Shown here in pieces: positions 19,188 to 26,766 of a stretch of 57,552 nt of DNA (its first letter is position 1; every line of letters starts with the position of its first letter). The position numbers and the translations under genes were made by a program. This stretch comes from Syntrophales bacterium (GTDB taxonomy: Bacteria > Desulfobacterota > Syntrophia > Syntrophales > UBA2210), in NCBI GenBank assembly GCA_023228425.1, contig JALOBE010000016.1:1-57552 (forward strand), given 5' to 3'. The notes under the pieces are model-generated. The model ran no database searches, was not told the origin of the DNA, and worked only from the letters and a program-made list of their open reading frames with translations.

Positions 19188-19385
19188 CATGACCGACGGC
19201 TTCGTAAAACGGTACCGGAGATATAACCTCCTGCGCTATAGCGGGATGCTCGATTGCGCTCCGGCTTTCCTCATTGCGGCATACCTCAAAGTACGCCTCA
19301 TTCCACAGGATGTGCGTGCCGTGCCTCAAAGAGCTTTGTGCAAATCCGTTCTCTGTCGGACGTTTTTCGACTTTTTGCAAGATCA
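19188..19385 (+). repeat. Composite repeat: modules D and B, upstream of the RodZ-like gene
   Basis: Contains ACGGCTTCGTAAAACGG, a module D-like stretch (GATGCTCGATTGCGCTCCGG, CCTCATTGCGGCATAC) and module B (GGATGTGCGTGCCGTGCCTC to GACGTTTTTCGACTTT). It runs directly into the rodZ-like start codon and extends that reading frame upstream, which makes an artificially long gene call possible. Confidence 0.75.
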
Positions 19386-19387
19386 TC

Positions 19388-20326
19388 ATGACCGATAGCC
19401 AGTCAGTTCAGCAACAAAGGCAGTCGATTTTCGGGCTCAAGGAAATCCGTGAATCAAGGGGCATCAGTTTCAGACAGGTAGTCGAGGCGACACGGGTAAG
19501 CCCCCAGATGATTCAGGCACTGGAGGGCTGCGATTTTTCAAAGCTTCCCGAACCGGTATACACCAAGGCCTTTCTCAGGTCCTACGCCCGGGCGCTCAAT
19601 ATTGACAGCACCACACTCATTGAACGCTATGAAGATTATTGTCGCGGAATTCAACCGCCGGAAAAAAAGTACGATCACCTGAAAAAAAGACGGCACCGGC
19701 GATCTGCCTTGCCCCGCGTGGCCCTTACCGTCATCGTGGTCGCCGTCGTCTCCCTGGCGGCATATTATTACTGCGGAAGCCAGTCGGCCTGGTACCCCGT
19801 GAAGCGGGCGCCGATGTCTGAAACGAAAGAACTACCGACCCCGGCTGATGAAGTCCCGAACGTCAACAAGGAACGTTTGGCCGACAGGCCCGGGGACCCG
19901 TCCCTTCCGGCGGAGACGGGCACCGATGAACCTCCGGAACGCCTGACGCAGGCGGAACCGATGGAGGATGACCGGAAAGAAGAAGTTCCTTCCTCCCTCG
20001 CGTTGCCGGACGCCGGGAAGGCAGCACCGGACATCCCGACCGCGGGCGTCGAAACGATATCGGACGAACTGGTCCTTGAAATTCGGGCCACCGAATTGAC
20101 CTGGCTCCGGATCAAGAAAGACAACGAACCTTCTGAACAGCTGTACCTTAAGGCAGGAAGCATGATTACGAGAAGGGCGGAGAGCCGTTTCGATATTATC
20201 GTCGGCAATGCCGGGGGGGCCGAGATTTTTTTCCAGGGCTCCTCACTCGGCAGATTGGGACGCTCTGGAGAAGTGGTATCCATAAAACTCCCCGGGGATA
20301 AACCTCAACCGTTAAAACCTGATTGA
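19388..20326 (+). CDS. RodZ-like membrane-anchored helix-turn-helix protein
   Basis: 312 residues: N-terminal HTH_25 domain (about 15-85; LKEIRESRGISFRQVVEAT, TKAFLRSYARALNID), a basic stretch, one transmembrane helix at about 107-127 (VALTVIVVAVVSLAAYYY), a Pro/Glu-rich periplasmic linker, and a C-terminal beta domain (about 225-305; LVLEIRATELTWLRIKKD) of the DUF4115 type. This is the architecture of RodZ, which links MreB to the cell-wall elongation machinery. Start set at ATG 19388; the in-frame extension upstream is repeat sequence. A strong terminator follows. Confidence 0.85.
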   Translation: MTDSQSVQQQRQSIFGLKEIRESRGISFRQVVEATRVSPQMIQALEGCDFSKLPEPVYTKAFLRSYARALNIDSTTLIERYEDYCRGIQPPEKKYDHLKKRRHRRSALPRVALTVIVVAVVSLAAYYYCGSQSAWYPVKRAPMSETKELPTPADEVPNVNKERLADRPGDPSLPAETGTDEPPERLTQAEPMEDDRKEEVPSSLALPDAGKAAPDIPTAGVETISDELVLEIRATELTWLRIKKDNEPSEQLYLKAGSMITRRAESRFDIIVGNAGGAEIFFQGSSLGRLGRSGEVVSIKLPGDKPQPLKPD

Positions 20327-20378
20327 CTCAGGCATGATATTGTTCTATCAGTTTATCTTGACGGCTTCGTAAAAGTCG

Positions 20379-20424
20379 AAAAACGATGGGAGGGACGTCA
20401 TCTCCCGCCCCTTCCATCGTTTTT
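20379..20424 (+). terminator. Rho-independent terminator after the RodZ-like gene
   Basis: Arms AAAAACGATGGGAGGG (20379-20394) and CCCCTTCCATCGTTTTT (20408-20424) pair with one mismatch and end in a T run, 50 bases after the stop codon. The A/T symmetry means it could also act on the opposite strand. Confidence 0.8.
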
Positions 20425-20514
20425 ACAGGGCTTCAGTTGATGAACAGGGGGGCTGCGGGCACGCAGAGCGATTCCAGGAGAAGTACGTTACATTACGGTA
20501 CGAGGTGACAGGAC

Positions 20515-20706
20515 ATGTTTGGAATAGGGATGCCGGAATTATTAATTATCCTCGTGATAATTCTGATCATATTCGGAGCGGGAAAACTCCCCGAAATCGG
20601 AGGCGCGATCGGAAAGGGAATTCGGAATTTTAAGACATCCGTTCAGGACCAGCGCGACATACCGGAAGCAGAAAAGAAGGAGAAAATCGAGGACAAGGAT
20701 ACGTAA
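20515..20706 (+). CDS. tatA: Twin-arginine translocase subunit TatA/E
   Basis: 63 residues: N-terminal transmembrane helix (PELLIILVIILIIFG), the hinge and amphipathic helix FGAGKLPEIGGAIGKGIRNF, and a charged C-terminal tail. TatA oligomers form the pore for folded proteins carrying twin-arginine signals. The hinge motif FGAGKLPEIG is diagnostic of the TatA/E group. No tatB or tatC is in the window. It converges on ssb with three bases between stop codons. Confidence 0.95.
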   Translation: MFGIGMPELLIILVIILIIFGAGKLPEIGGAIGKGIRNFKTSVQDQRDIPEAEKKEKIEDKDT

Positions 20707-20709
20707 CCA

Positions 20710-21123
20710 TTAAAAGGGAACGTCGTCTTCACGGGTATCACGCCCGCCCAATTCAACGCCGGCCTTCACGCCGTCATCGACCCGGTCGGCTCCCTGGCCC
20801 TTCCTGTCCAGCATCTGCATGGTGGAAGCAACCACTTCGGTGGTGTAGCGCTTGTTGCCGTCCTTGTCGTCCCATGATCGGGTCTGTATGCGGCCCTCGA
20901 TGTAGACAAGGCTCCCCTTTGACAAGTAATTACCGCATATTTCCGCCAGTTTCCTGAACGTTACAACCCGGTGCCACTCGGTTTTCTGTTGCTTCTCACC
21001 ATCCTTGTCCTTCCACTGTTCATTGGTAGCGACATTCAGAGTCGTCACCATGGTTCCATCTTGCGTGTAGCGGATTTCCGGATCCGCCCCCAGCCGACCT
21101 ACCAGAATTACCTTGTTGACCAT
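20710..21123 (-). CDS. ssb: Single-stranded DNA-binding protein
   Basis: 137 residues. OB fold at 1-105 (MVNKVILVGRLGADPEIRYT, WHRVVTFRKLAEICGNYLSKGS, YIEGRIQTRSW), a short linker and the conserved acidic C-terminal tip EDDVPF that recruits repair and replication proteins. ATG 21123 is preceded by AGGAGG; an upstream in-frame extension to 21291 lies in the promoter region and is rejected. Confidence 0.97.
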   Translation of the reverse strand: MVNKVILVGRLGADPEIRYTQDGTMVTTLNVATNEQWKDKDGEKQQKTEWHRVVTFRKLAEICGNYLSKGSLVYIEGRIQTRSWDDKDGNKRYTTEVVASTMQMLDRKGQGADRVDDGVKAGVELGGRDTREDDVPF

Positions 21124-21157
21124 AGAACCTCCTTTGATATGGATTTCGAGCAGTGGG

Positions 21158-21186
21158 ACTATAACAATCTTTCCGTGGCTTGGCAA
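21158..21186 (-). promoter_or_regulatory. Predicted sigma-70 promoter of ssb
   Basis: On the minus strand TTGCCA (21181-21186) and TATAGT (21158-21163) are 17 bases apart and 35 bases before the ssb start. Good consensus match, no experimental support. Confidence 0.6.
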
Positions 21187-21305
21187 ATCAATTGTCCCGC
21201 GGGGGCGGCTCTGTGCTTCAAGGGGTTGGGAATGCATGCGGCCACTGTGTTTCCCGGGGGATATATGAGTTGACTTCATTCGTATTATCAATTACAAATC
21301 GTCAA

Positions 21306-21333
21306 GGCTCGCCTGAAGGGTTCTCAGGCGGCC
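21306..21333 (+). other. Stem-loop in the uppP leader
   Basis: CGCCTGA (21310-21316) pairs with TCAGGCG (21324-21330) around loop AGGGTTC, and flanking GGC/GCC extend the stem across one bulged base. There is no T run, so it is not a typical terminator. It lies 32 bases before the uppP start and could influence its expression. Confidence 0.35.
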
Positions 21334-21365
21334 GGTGACCCGGGAGATCATGGAGAGCGGCTTTT

Positions 21366-22196
21366 TTGAGTATCCAGGAAAGCATAGGATTGGGTATTAT
21401 TCAGGGCTTAACCGAGTTTCTCCCTGTAAGCAGCTCCGGTCACCTGGTCATAGCCCAGAGCTTCATCAAAAATTTTGAACAACCCGGCGTCCTTTTCGAT
21501 GCCATGCTTCATTTCGGAACCATTGTGGCAGTCCTGATATATTTCCGGCATGACCTGCTGGGGATACTGCGGGCCTGTCTTCCTGTGCGTTGGCGCCCCG
21601 TGACGGGAACGCCCGGGGAAACCGATCTTTCTCCCGAGGCGGGGCGAAGGCTCGCCCTCTACATCATTGTGGCGACCTTCGTGACCGGCTCCATAGGCCT
21701 GGCTTTCAGAGACTATATCTACACTCTCTTTGAATCGGTGCGAACTGTGGCCTTCATGCTGGTGGTGACGGGAACACTTCTGTATCTTTCCGACCGTGTG
21801 CGTCAGGGATATCGCGGCACGGGGGAACTGAAGGTATCAGACGCCCTGATTATAGGCCTGGTGCAGGCCTGTGCCCTCGTTCCGGGAATATCGAGGTCGG
21901 GTTCCACTATTACAGCGGGAATATTCCTGGGGTTGAGGGGTGAAACGGCGGCACGGTTCTCCTTTCTGATGGCCATACCGGCCGTCATAGGAGCCACCGT
22001 TCTGGAAATGAGACACGCGACGATGGTACCCTTGCACACGATGCTTGTGTATTGTGTCGGGACGGTGACAGCGGCGCTGACAGGATTCCTTACCATCAGA
22101 CTTCTCATGTTCATGGTGTCCCGGCGTACCTTGCGATACTTCGCTTACTATTGCTGGGCCGTTGCGTTTTCTTTATTTGCAGCGGTGATTATGTGA
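21366..22196 (+). CDS. uppP: Undecaprenyl-diphosphatase UppP/BacA
   Basis: Integral membrane enzyme that recycles undecaprenyl pyrophosphate to the monophosphate carrier. 276 residues with several transmembrane helices and both signature motifs: GLTEFLPVSSSGHLVI near residue 14 and PGISRSGSTITAG near 172. The gene appears to start with TTG: GGAGAG lies seven bases upstream, and the nearest ATG (21350) is out of frame. It is followed 10 bp later by ftsK. Confidence 0.95.
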   Translation: MSIQESIGLGIIQGLTEFLPVSSSGHLVIAQSFIKNFEQPGVLFDAMLHFGTIVAVLIYFRHDLLGILRACLPVRWRPVTGTPGETDLSPEAGRRLALYIIVATFVTGSIGLAFRDYIYTLFESVRTVAFMLVVTGTLLYLSDRVRQGYRGTGELKVSDALIIGLVQACALVPGISRSGSTITAGIFLGLRGETAARFSFLMAIPAVIGATVLEMRHATMVPLHTMLVYCVGTVTAALTGFLTIRLLMFMVSRRTLRYFAYYCWAVAFSLFAAVIM

Positions 22197-22206
22197 ACCG
22201 GTTGTC

Positions 22207-24435
22207 ATGAAAAAGAAGGCAGGAAACCATAAACGGTGGCGGGAAGTAACGGCCATACTGCTCCTGGCGGTGGCCCTGTTCCTCGTTGTGTCGCTTTTTT
22301 CATACAACCCCGGAGACCCCTCTTTTACCAGGTACGCCTCCGGGGACATGAAAATTCAGAACCTCGGAGGAGTTGTCGGGTCCTACGTGGCTGACAGCCT
22401 GGCTCGCGTGCTGGGCGTGACGGCCCACCTCGTACCCCTGGGGCTGGTCGTTCTCGCGATACATTTCCTGCTGGGAACCCTGCGGCGTGTTGATCCTTTC
22501 AGAATAATCGGCTTCCTTGGTATCCTTTTCTCATCCGGCTCTTTCATCAGCGCCCGCCACCCTTCCTTCAGGTTCTTTCAGGCCGAAGCGGGGGGATTGC
22601 TGGGACGGTTCTCTTCGGAGGTGCTCCAGCTTTATCTCAATTCAACGGGAACTCTCCTGTTTTTGATCGTTGTTTTGCTTGTGTCCATTATAATAACCTT
22701 TGATATTTCACTGGTTGCCCTGGGGGTCAGGGTGCGGCGTCTGCTTGTTCAGATCGCATCGACCACGGGATCGTTCATCCTGGTAAGAATAAAGCGGGCA
22801 AAAAGAAAAAAGAAAGAGGACCGACCGAAAAAAAAGGCTCCGGCAAAGAGCGCGCCGGCCATTGTGGCGGAAGGGCCCGGGACGGAGACCCCGGCCAAAA
22901 AAACCGTCGAACAGTCTGTCTTCCCTTTCCTCGATGAACCGGGACAGGCTGAGCTTCCACCGATCACGCTTCTCGACAGGGTGGAAAAGGAAGACAGGAC
23001 AATACAGAAAGAAAGCCTCGTCATGAACGGCCGGCTTCTGGAAAAGAAGCTCGCCGACTTCGGTGTGGACGGAAAGGTTGTCGAAATACGCCCGGGACCG
23101 GTGATCACCATGTATGAACTGGAACCGGCCCCGGGGGTAAAAATCAATCGGATCACCAACCTGGCGGACGACCTTGCCCTGGCGATGAAAGCACGGAGCG
23201 TGAGGATCATCGCGCCCATTCCGGGAAAAGCGGCGGTGGGCATAGAAATACCCAACCAGGAACGGAAGAGTGTGTTCCTGAGAGAAGTCCTCGACACCGA
23301 TACGTTCCTGGGATCGAAATTCAAGCTACCCGTCGCCCTCGGCCAGGATATCGTGGGGAATCCCGTGGTAGCGGATCTTGCCAGAATGCCCCATCTTCTC
23401 ATAGCGGGCACCACGGGCTCCGGGAAGAGCGTGTCGCTCAACGCGATGATCTGCAGCATTCTGTTCAAGGCACGGCCGGAAGATGTAAAATTTCTCCTGA
23501 TCGACCCCAAGCGCCTGGAGCTGTCCGCCTACGAAGGCGTCCCGCACCTGCTTCACCCCGTGGTGGTAAACCCGAAAAAGGCCGCCCAGGTCCTCAAGTG
23601 GTCCATAGAAGAGATGGAGCGCCGCTATGAACTTATAAGCCGTGACGGGGCCAAGAGCATTGAAAAGTACAACCGCGTCGTGGAAAAGCGAGCCATCGAG
23701 GCGGAATCGATCAGAAAAGAAACCTCCGCACAGGAATCACCGGCCGCTGCCGAAGCGGGAACGGACACCCTGGAAAAACTGCCCTACATCGTCATTGTTA
23801 TCGACGAGCTGGCGGACCTGATGATGGCAGCCCAGAGGAACGTGGAGTCATCGCTGGCACGGCTCGCCCAGATGGCGCGGGCCGCCGGAATACACCTCAT
23901 ACTGGCAACCCAGCGCCCCTCCGTGGATGTCATTACGGGGATCATCAAGGCAAATTTCCCCACCCGCATATCCTTCCAGGTATCATCGAAAGTGGATTCA
24001 CGGACCATTCTCGATCAACTGGGCGCGGAAAAACTGCTGGGCGCCGGTGACATGCTCTTCGTCCCACCCGGAACGTCCGCCATGAGGCGAATCCATGGGG
24101 CCTTCGTATCCGACAAGGAAATAAAAAATATCGTAACCTTCCTCAAGAAACAGGGGGTGCCGGACTATAACCAATCGATAGTGCAGTATACCCCTGACAC
24201 GCGGGATGAGGCCTCCGGAGGAAGTGATGATTTCGATGAGCGCTACGACGAGGCCGTCGAACTGGTTACCGACCTGGGGCAGGCTTCAATATCGCTTGTC
24301 CAGCGATACCTGAAAATCGGCTACAACCGTGCGGCCCGGATTATTGAAAGAATGGAGGCCGAAGGAATCGTGGGACCCTCGGAAGGATCGAAACCGCGGA
24401 AGGTCCTTGCCGGGAAGATGCCTCCCCCCCGATAG
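22207..24435 (+). CDS. ftsK: DNA translocase FtsK/SpoIIIE
   Basis: 742 residues. Four N-terminal transmembrane helices (to about residue 180) anchor it at the septum; a short charged linker follows (about 195-250), then the alpha/beta RecA-like motor (Walker A GTTGSGKSVSLNAMI near 400, Walker B IVIVIDELADLM near 530, ATQRPSVDVITG) and a C-terminal winged-helix gamma domain (RYLKIGYNRAARIIERMEAE) that reads KOPS-type sequences. The linker is short compared with E. coli FtsK and resembles SpoIIIE. It resolves chromosome dimers and clears DNA from the septum. Confidence 0.96.
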   Translation: MKKKAGNHKRWREVTAILLLAVALFLVVSLFSYNPGDPSFTRYASGDMKIQNLGGVVGSYVADSLARVLGVTAHLVPLGLVVLAIHFLLGTLRRVDPFRIIGFLGILFSSGSFISARHPSFRFFQAEAGGLLGRFSSEVLQLYLNSTGTLLFLIVVLLVSIIITFDISLVALGVRVRRLLVQIASTTGSFILVRIKRAKRKKKEDRPKKKAPAKSAPAIVAEGPGTETPAKKTVEQSVFPFLDEPGQAELPPITLLDRVEKEDRTIQKESLVMNGRLLEKKLADFGVDGKVVEIRPGPVITMYELEPAPGVKINRITNLADDLALAMKARSVRIIAPIPGKAAVGIEIPNQERKSVFLREVLDTDTFLGSKFKLPVALGQDIVGNPVVADLARMPHLLIAGTTGSGKSVSLNAMICSILFKARPEDVKFLLIDPKRLELSAYEGVPHLLHPVVVNPKKAAQVLKWSIEEMERRYELISRDGAKSIEKYNRVVEKRAIEAESIRKETSAQESPAAAEAGTDTLEKLPYIVIVIDELADLMMAAQRNVESSLARLAQMARAAGIHLILATQRPSVDVITGIIKANFPTRISFQVSSKVDSRTILDQLGAEKLLGAGDMLFVPPGTSAMRRIHGAFVSDKEIKNIVTFLKKQGVPDYNQSIVQYTPDTRDEASGGSDDFDERYDEAVELVTDLGQASISLVQRYLKIGYNRAARIIERMEAEGIVGPSEGSKPRKVLAGKMPPPR

Positions 24436-24479
24436 AAAAGAAAACCGAAGACGACACCCCAATCCCCGGGATCCCGCAA

Positions 24480-24700
24480 GAGACCTGAAAAACTATCGCT
24501 TGTGTCATTTCGACCTCTCCCCCGTCACTTCGAACGCTCCCCCGCCACTTCGAACGTTCCCCTGTCACTTCGAACGCATGTGAGAAGTCTGCAAGATCCC
24601 TCGCTGTGCCCGGGACAGGGATTTCTCGTCGCTTCGCTCCTCGAAATGACGGACCTTAAGACACTCCTCGAAATGACAAAATGAAAGGTCTCCGTAAGTA
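24480..24700 (-). repeat. Dispersed repeat array, copy at the ftsK 3' end
   Basis: In the 290-bp gap after ftsK: AAAAACTATCGCTTGTGTCA-like entry, four CACTTCGAACG-type units, CGCATGTGAGAAGTCT, and two CTCCTCGAAATGAC units. It matches the array part of the 11.3-kb copy in the same orientation but lacks modules B and D. Confidence 0.85.
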
Positions 24701-24725
24701 CCCGGGGATTGTTCCGTGAACCGGG

Positions 24726-25436
24726 TCATATAATGGAGAGGTCTTCTATCGTGATGGGGGAAGTGGTATCAAAGAGCCGTTTGATTTCGACGTTCATCAC
24801 ATTCTTCATGGCCGTCACGATACCCCTTTTCTTGTTCAGGGATTGTGCCCAGCTTACAGCCTCCTGCACCGTTTCTTCCGCTGACGCGCACGCCTTCCGT
24901 ATGATCCCATGACGCTCAAGTTCCGTTGCCGGGAAACGGTAACCCGTCAGTTCCGCCTCGAGGACAACATGCATGGGAAGGGCCCGCCGGATCAGAGCAT
25001 CCATGTAGGGAAGGAAGGGTATATGCAGGTCCACTTCGGGGAAGCAGAGGAATCCCCGATCTGATCGCATATAGCGGAAATCACAGGCACAGGCGAGGAT
25101 TGCCCCGGCGGCGAAGGCGTGGCCCGTCACAGCGGCCACGGTGATCATGGGATAAAACGTAATGCGGCGAAAGAGCTGGTCCTGAGTTTTCATGAACAGA
25201 TTCACGTCAGGGTCCTGTGCCGCTATGGCGGGAATCAGCCATTCGAGATCCATGCCGTTGCACCAGATTTTTGAATCCGACGACGCGATCACCAGCGCTG
25301 TGGCATCTGTCGTGTTCTCTATATCGTCAAGGGCCTTGAACATATCGTCGAAAAAGGGCAGGTTCAGGCGGTTTTCACCGCTGTTCATGGTCAGGATGGC
25401 GGTGTTTTCGTTAAGGATCCATGTGACACGTTCCAT
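24726..25436 (-). CDS. Enoyl-CoA hydratase/isomerase family (crotonase) protein
   Basis: 236 residues of the crotonase fold. The oxyanion-hole segments are SSDSKIWCNGMDLEWL near residue 55 and the glycine-rich GHAFAAGAILACACDFRYM near 105. The usual catalytic glutamate positions are not clearly conserved (CFPEVDLHIPFLPYMDALI), so it may be an isomerase or an outlier rather than a true hydratase. ATG 25436 has GGAGG upstream; the frame extends further to 25523 without support. It stands alone, with no beta-oxidation genes beside it. Confidence 0.82.
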   Translation of the reverse strand: MERVTWILNENTAILTMNSGENRLNLPFFDDMFKALDDIENTTDATALVIASSDSKIWCNGMDLEWLIPAIAAQDPDVNLFMKTQDQLFRRITFYPMITVAAVTGHAFAAGAILACACDFRYMRSDRGFLCFPEVDLHIPFLPYMDALIRRALPMHVVLEAELTGYRFPATELERHGIIRKACASAEETVQEAVSWAQSLNKKRGIVTAMKNVMNVEIKRLFDTTSPITIEDLSII

Positions 25437-25650
25437 AGGACATACCTCCGCGATTGTAGTAGCAGTCATCCAGCCGATGTTTGCGCCGATACAGGGCATA
25501 CATCGAAGAGGCGCGCCTGTCAAAGCACAAATGGCCGCGGCCGTGAGCGCCCGGGAATGCCGCCCCGCGGGACCGGACTTTTACCTTGCAACGACCATGA
25601 ATCTATGCTGAACATTTTATTCATCTTCGAAGAGAGGGGGGCTTCTATCA

Positions 25651-26628
25651 ATGGCGCTGGAGTATTCTCTCGTCGTGAATGGAGTGGGGCATGCCTTTCT
25701 CCGAGAATTCGGCTGCCCCTGCGAGCGCTGTCGCCGGAGCGGGCCCGACGCGAACACGTCCCTTTCCATTGTCGGTAGAGACAGAAAAACGCGGCGCGTA
25801 GCCTGGCACGCCCTCATCGATGTGGGAATGGGAGTCAACACGAGCCTGTGCAACAATTTCGACCCCGTTGACGCCAGGCTTGACTGGCTTCTCTTGACTC
25901 ACTGGCATCCCGACCACACCCTGGATTTGAACAGGCTCGGTGAATCGGCCCGGCGGACGGCCTTTCGACAGGGAGTTAAATTCAAGAAAATACCCACCTG
26001 GTGCCGCAATGGAACTGCCCAATGGATACAGAAGAACCACTCCTATGAGTGGTACCGGCACCTGTTTCCACAGCACACTGCCGAGGCGTCACCTCCGGGT
26101 TCTGTCCTCGACGCCCTTCCCATTGAAGTACCCGATCTGCGGATAACGCCCGTGACCGTCTCTCACAGGACGGCTGATATCAATCCGGCGGACTTCAAAA
26201 AAAAGCTTTTCTGCTCCGCTTCCTTCGTCATTGAAACACATGCGAAAAAGGCGGTCGTACTCTGGGACGCCGACGGCTTCAACGACTGGATTGTCTCGCC
26301 CGAATCAGCGGAACAGGAACGAGCGGCGGCCCTCGTCTCTGATGCCGACTACCTTTTCATTGATTGTTTTGACTGGGATACCGAGAAGGTTCAAGGACAC
26401 GGCACGGGACACCTGTCCTTTCGGACTGTCAGGAAATACGCAGCGGCCATGAGGCCCCGGCAGACTTTCCCGGTTCACATGAGCGGCCACGAAGATGGAG
26501 CGGGAAACCCCGGGTGGGGATGGAGTGATGACCGGTGGACCGAGGAGGCACAGGCGGTGTGGGCCGCTGAAGGCCTGCCGGGATCCGTCAGAGTCCCCGC
26601 TATAGGCGAAGTGATGCCCCTGCACTGA
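25651..26628 (+). CDS. Metallo-beta-lactamase-fold hydrolase with PhnP-like Cys motif
   Basis: 325 residues. The metal-binding motif HWHPDH is near residue 84, with further ligands in TVSHRTADI, LWDADGF and HGTGHLSF. An N-terminal GCPCERCRRSG resembles the structural zinc site of PhnP-type phosphodiesterases. That points to a cyclic phosphodiester or similar small substrate, but the wide spacing between motifs (an extra segment around 100-150) is unusual and the substrate is unknown. Divergent from the crotonase gene, convergent with GH13. Confidence 0.8.
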   Translation: MALEYSLVVNGVGHAFLREFGCPCERCRRSGPDANTSLSIVGRDRKTRRVAWHALIDVGMGVNTSLCNNFDPVDARLDWLLLTHWHPDHTLDLNRLGESARRTAFRQGVKFKKIPTWCRNGTAQWIQKNHSYEWYRHLFPQHTAEASPPGSVLDALPIEVPDLRITPVTVSHRTADINPADFKKKLFCSASFVIETHAKKAVVLWDADGFNDWIVSPESAEQERAAALVSDADYLFIDCFDWDTEKVQGHGTGHLSFRTVRKYAAAMRPRQTFPVHMSGHEDGAGNPGWGWSDDRWTEEAQAVWAAEGLPGSVRVPAIGEVMPLH

Positions 26629-26766
26629 CCCCTTGATGACACAATCAATGATCCGGCTTTTCACTGTGCCCGGTACAACGGCCGGCTCCGTTCCGGGCTC
26701 CTTCACGACCCGTCGCCGGGAACCCGCCTGCAGCGACAACGGAATACCGCGCTCCTGCCCCGGTGC

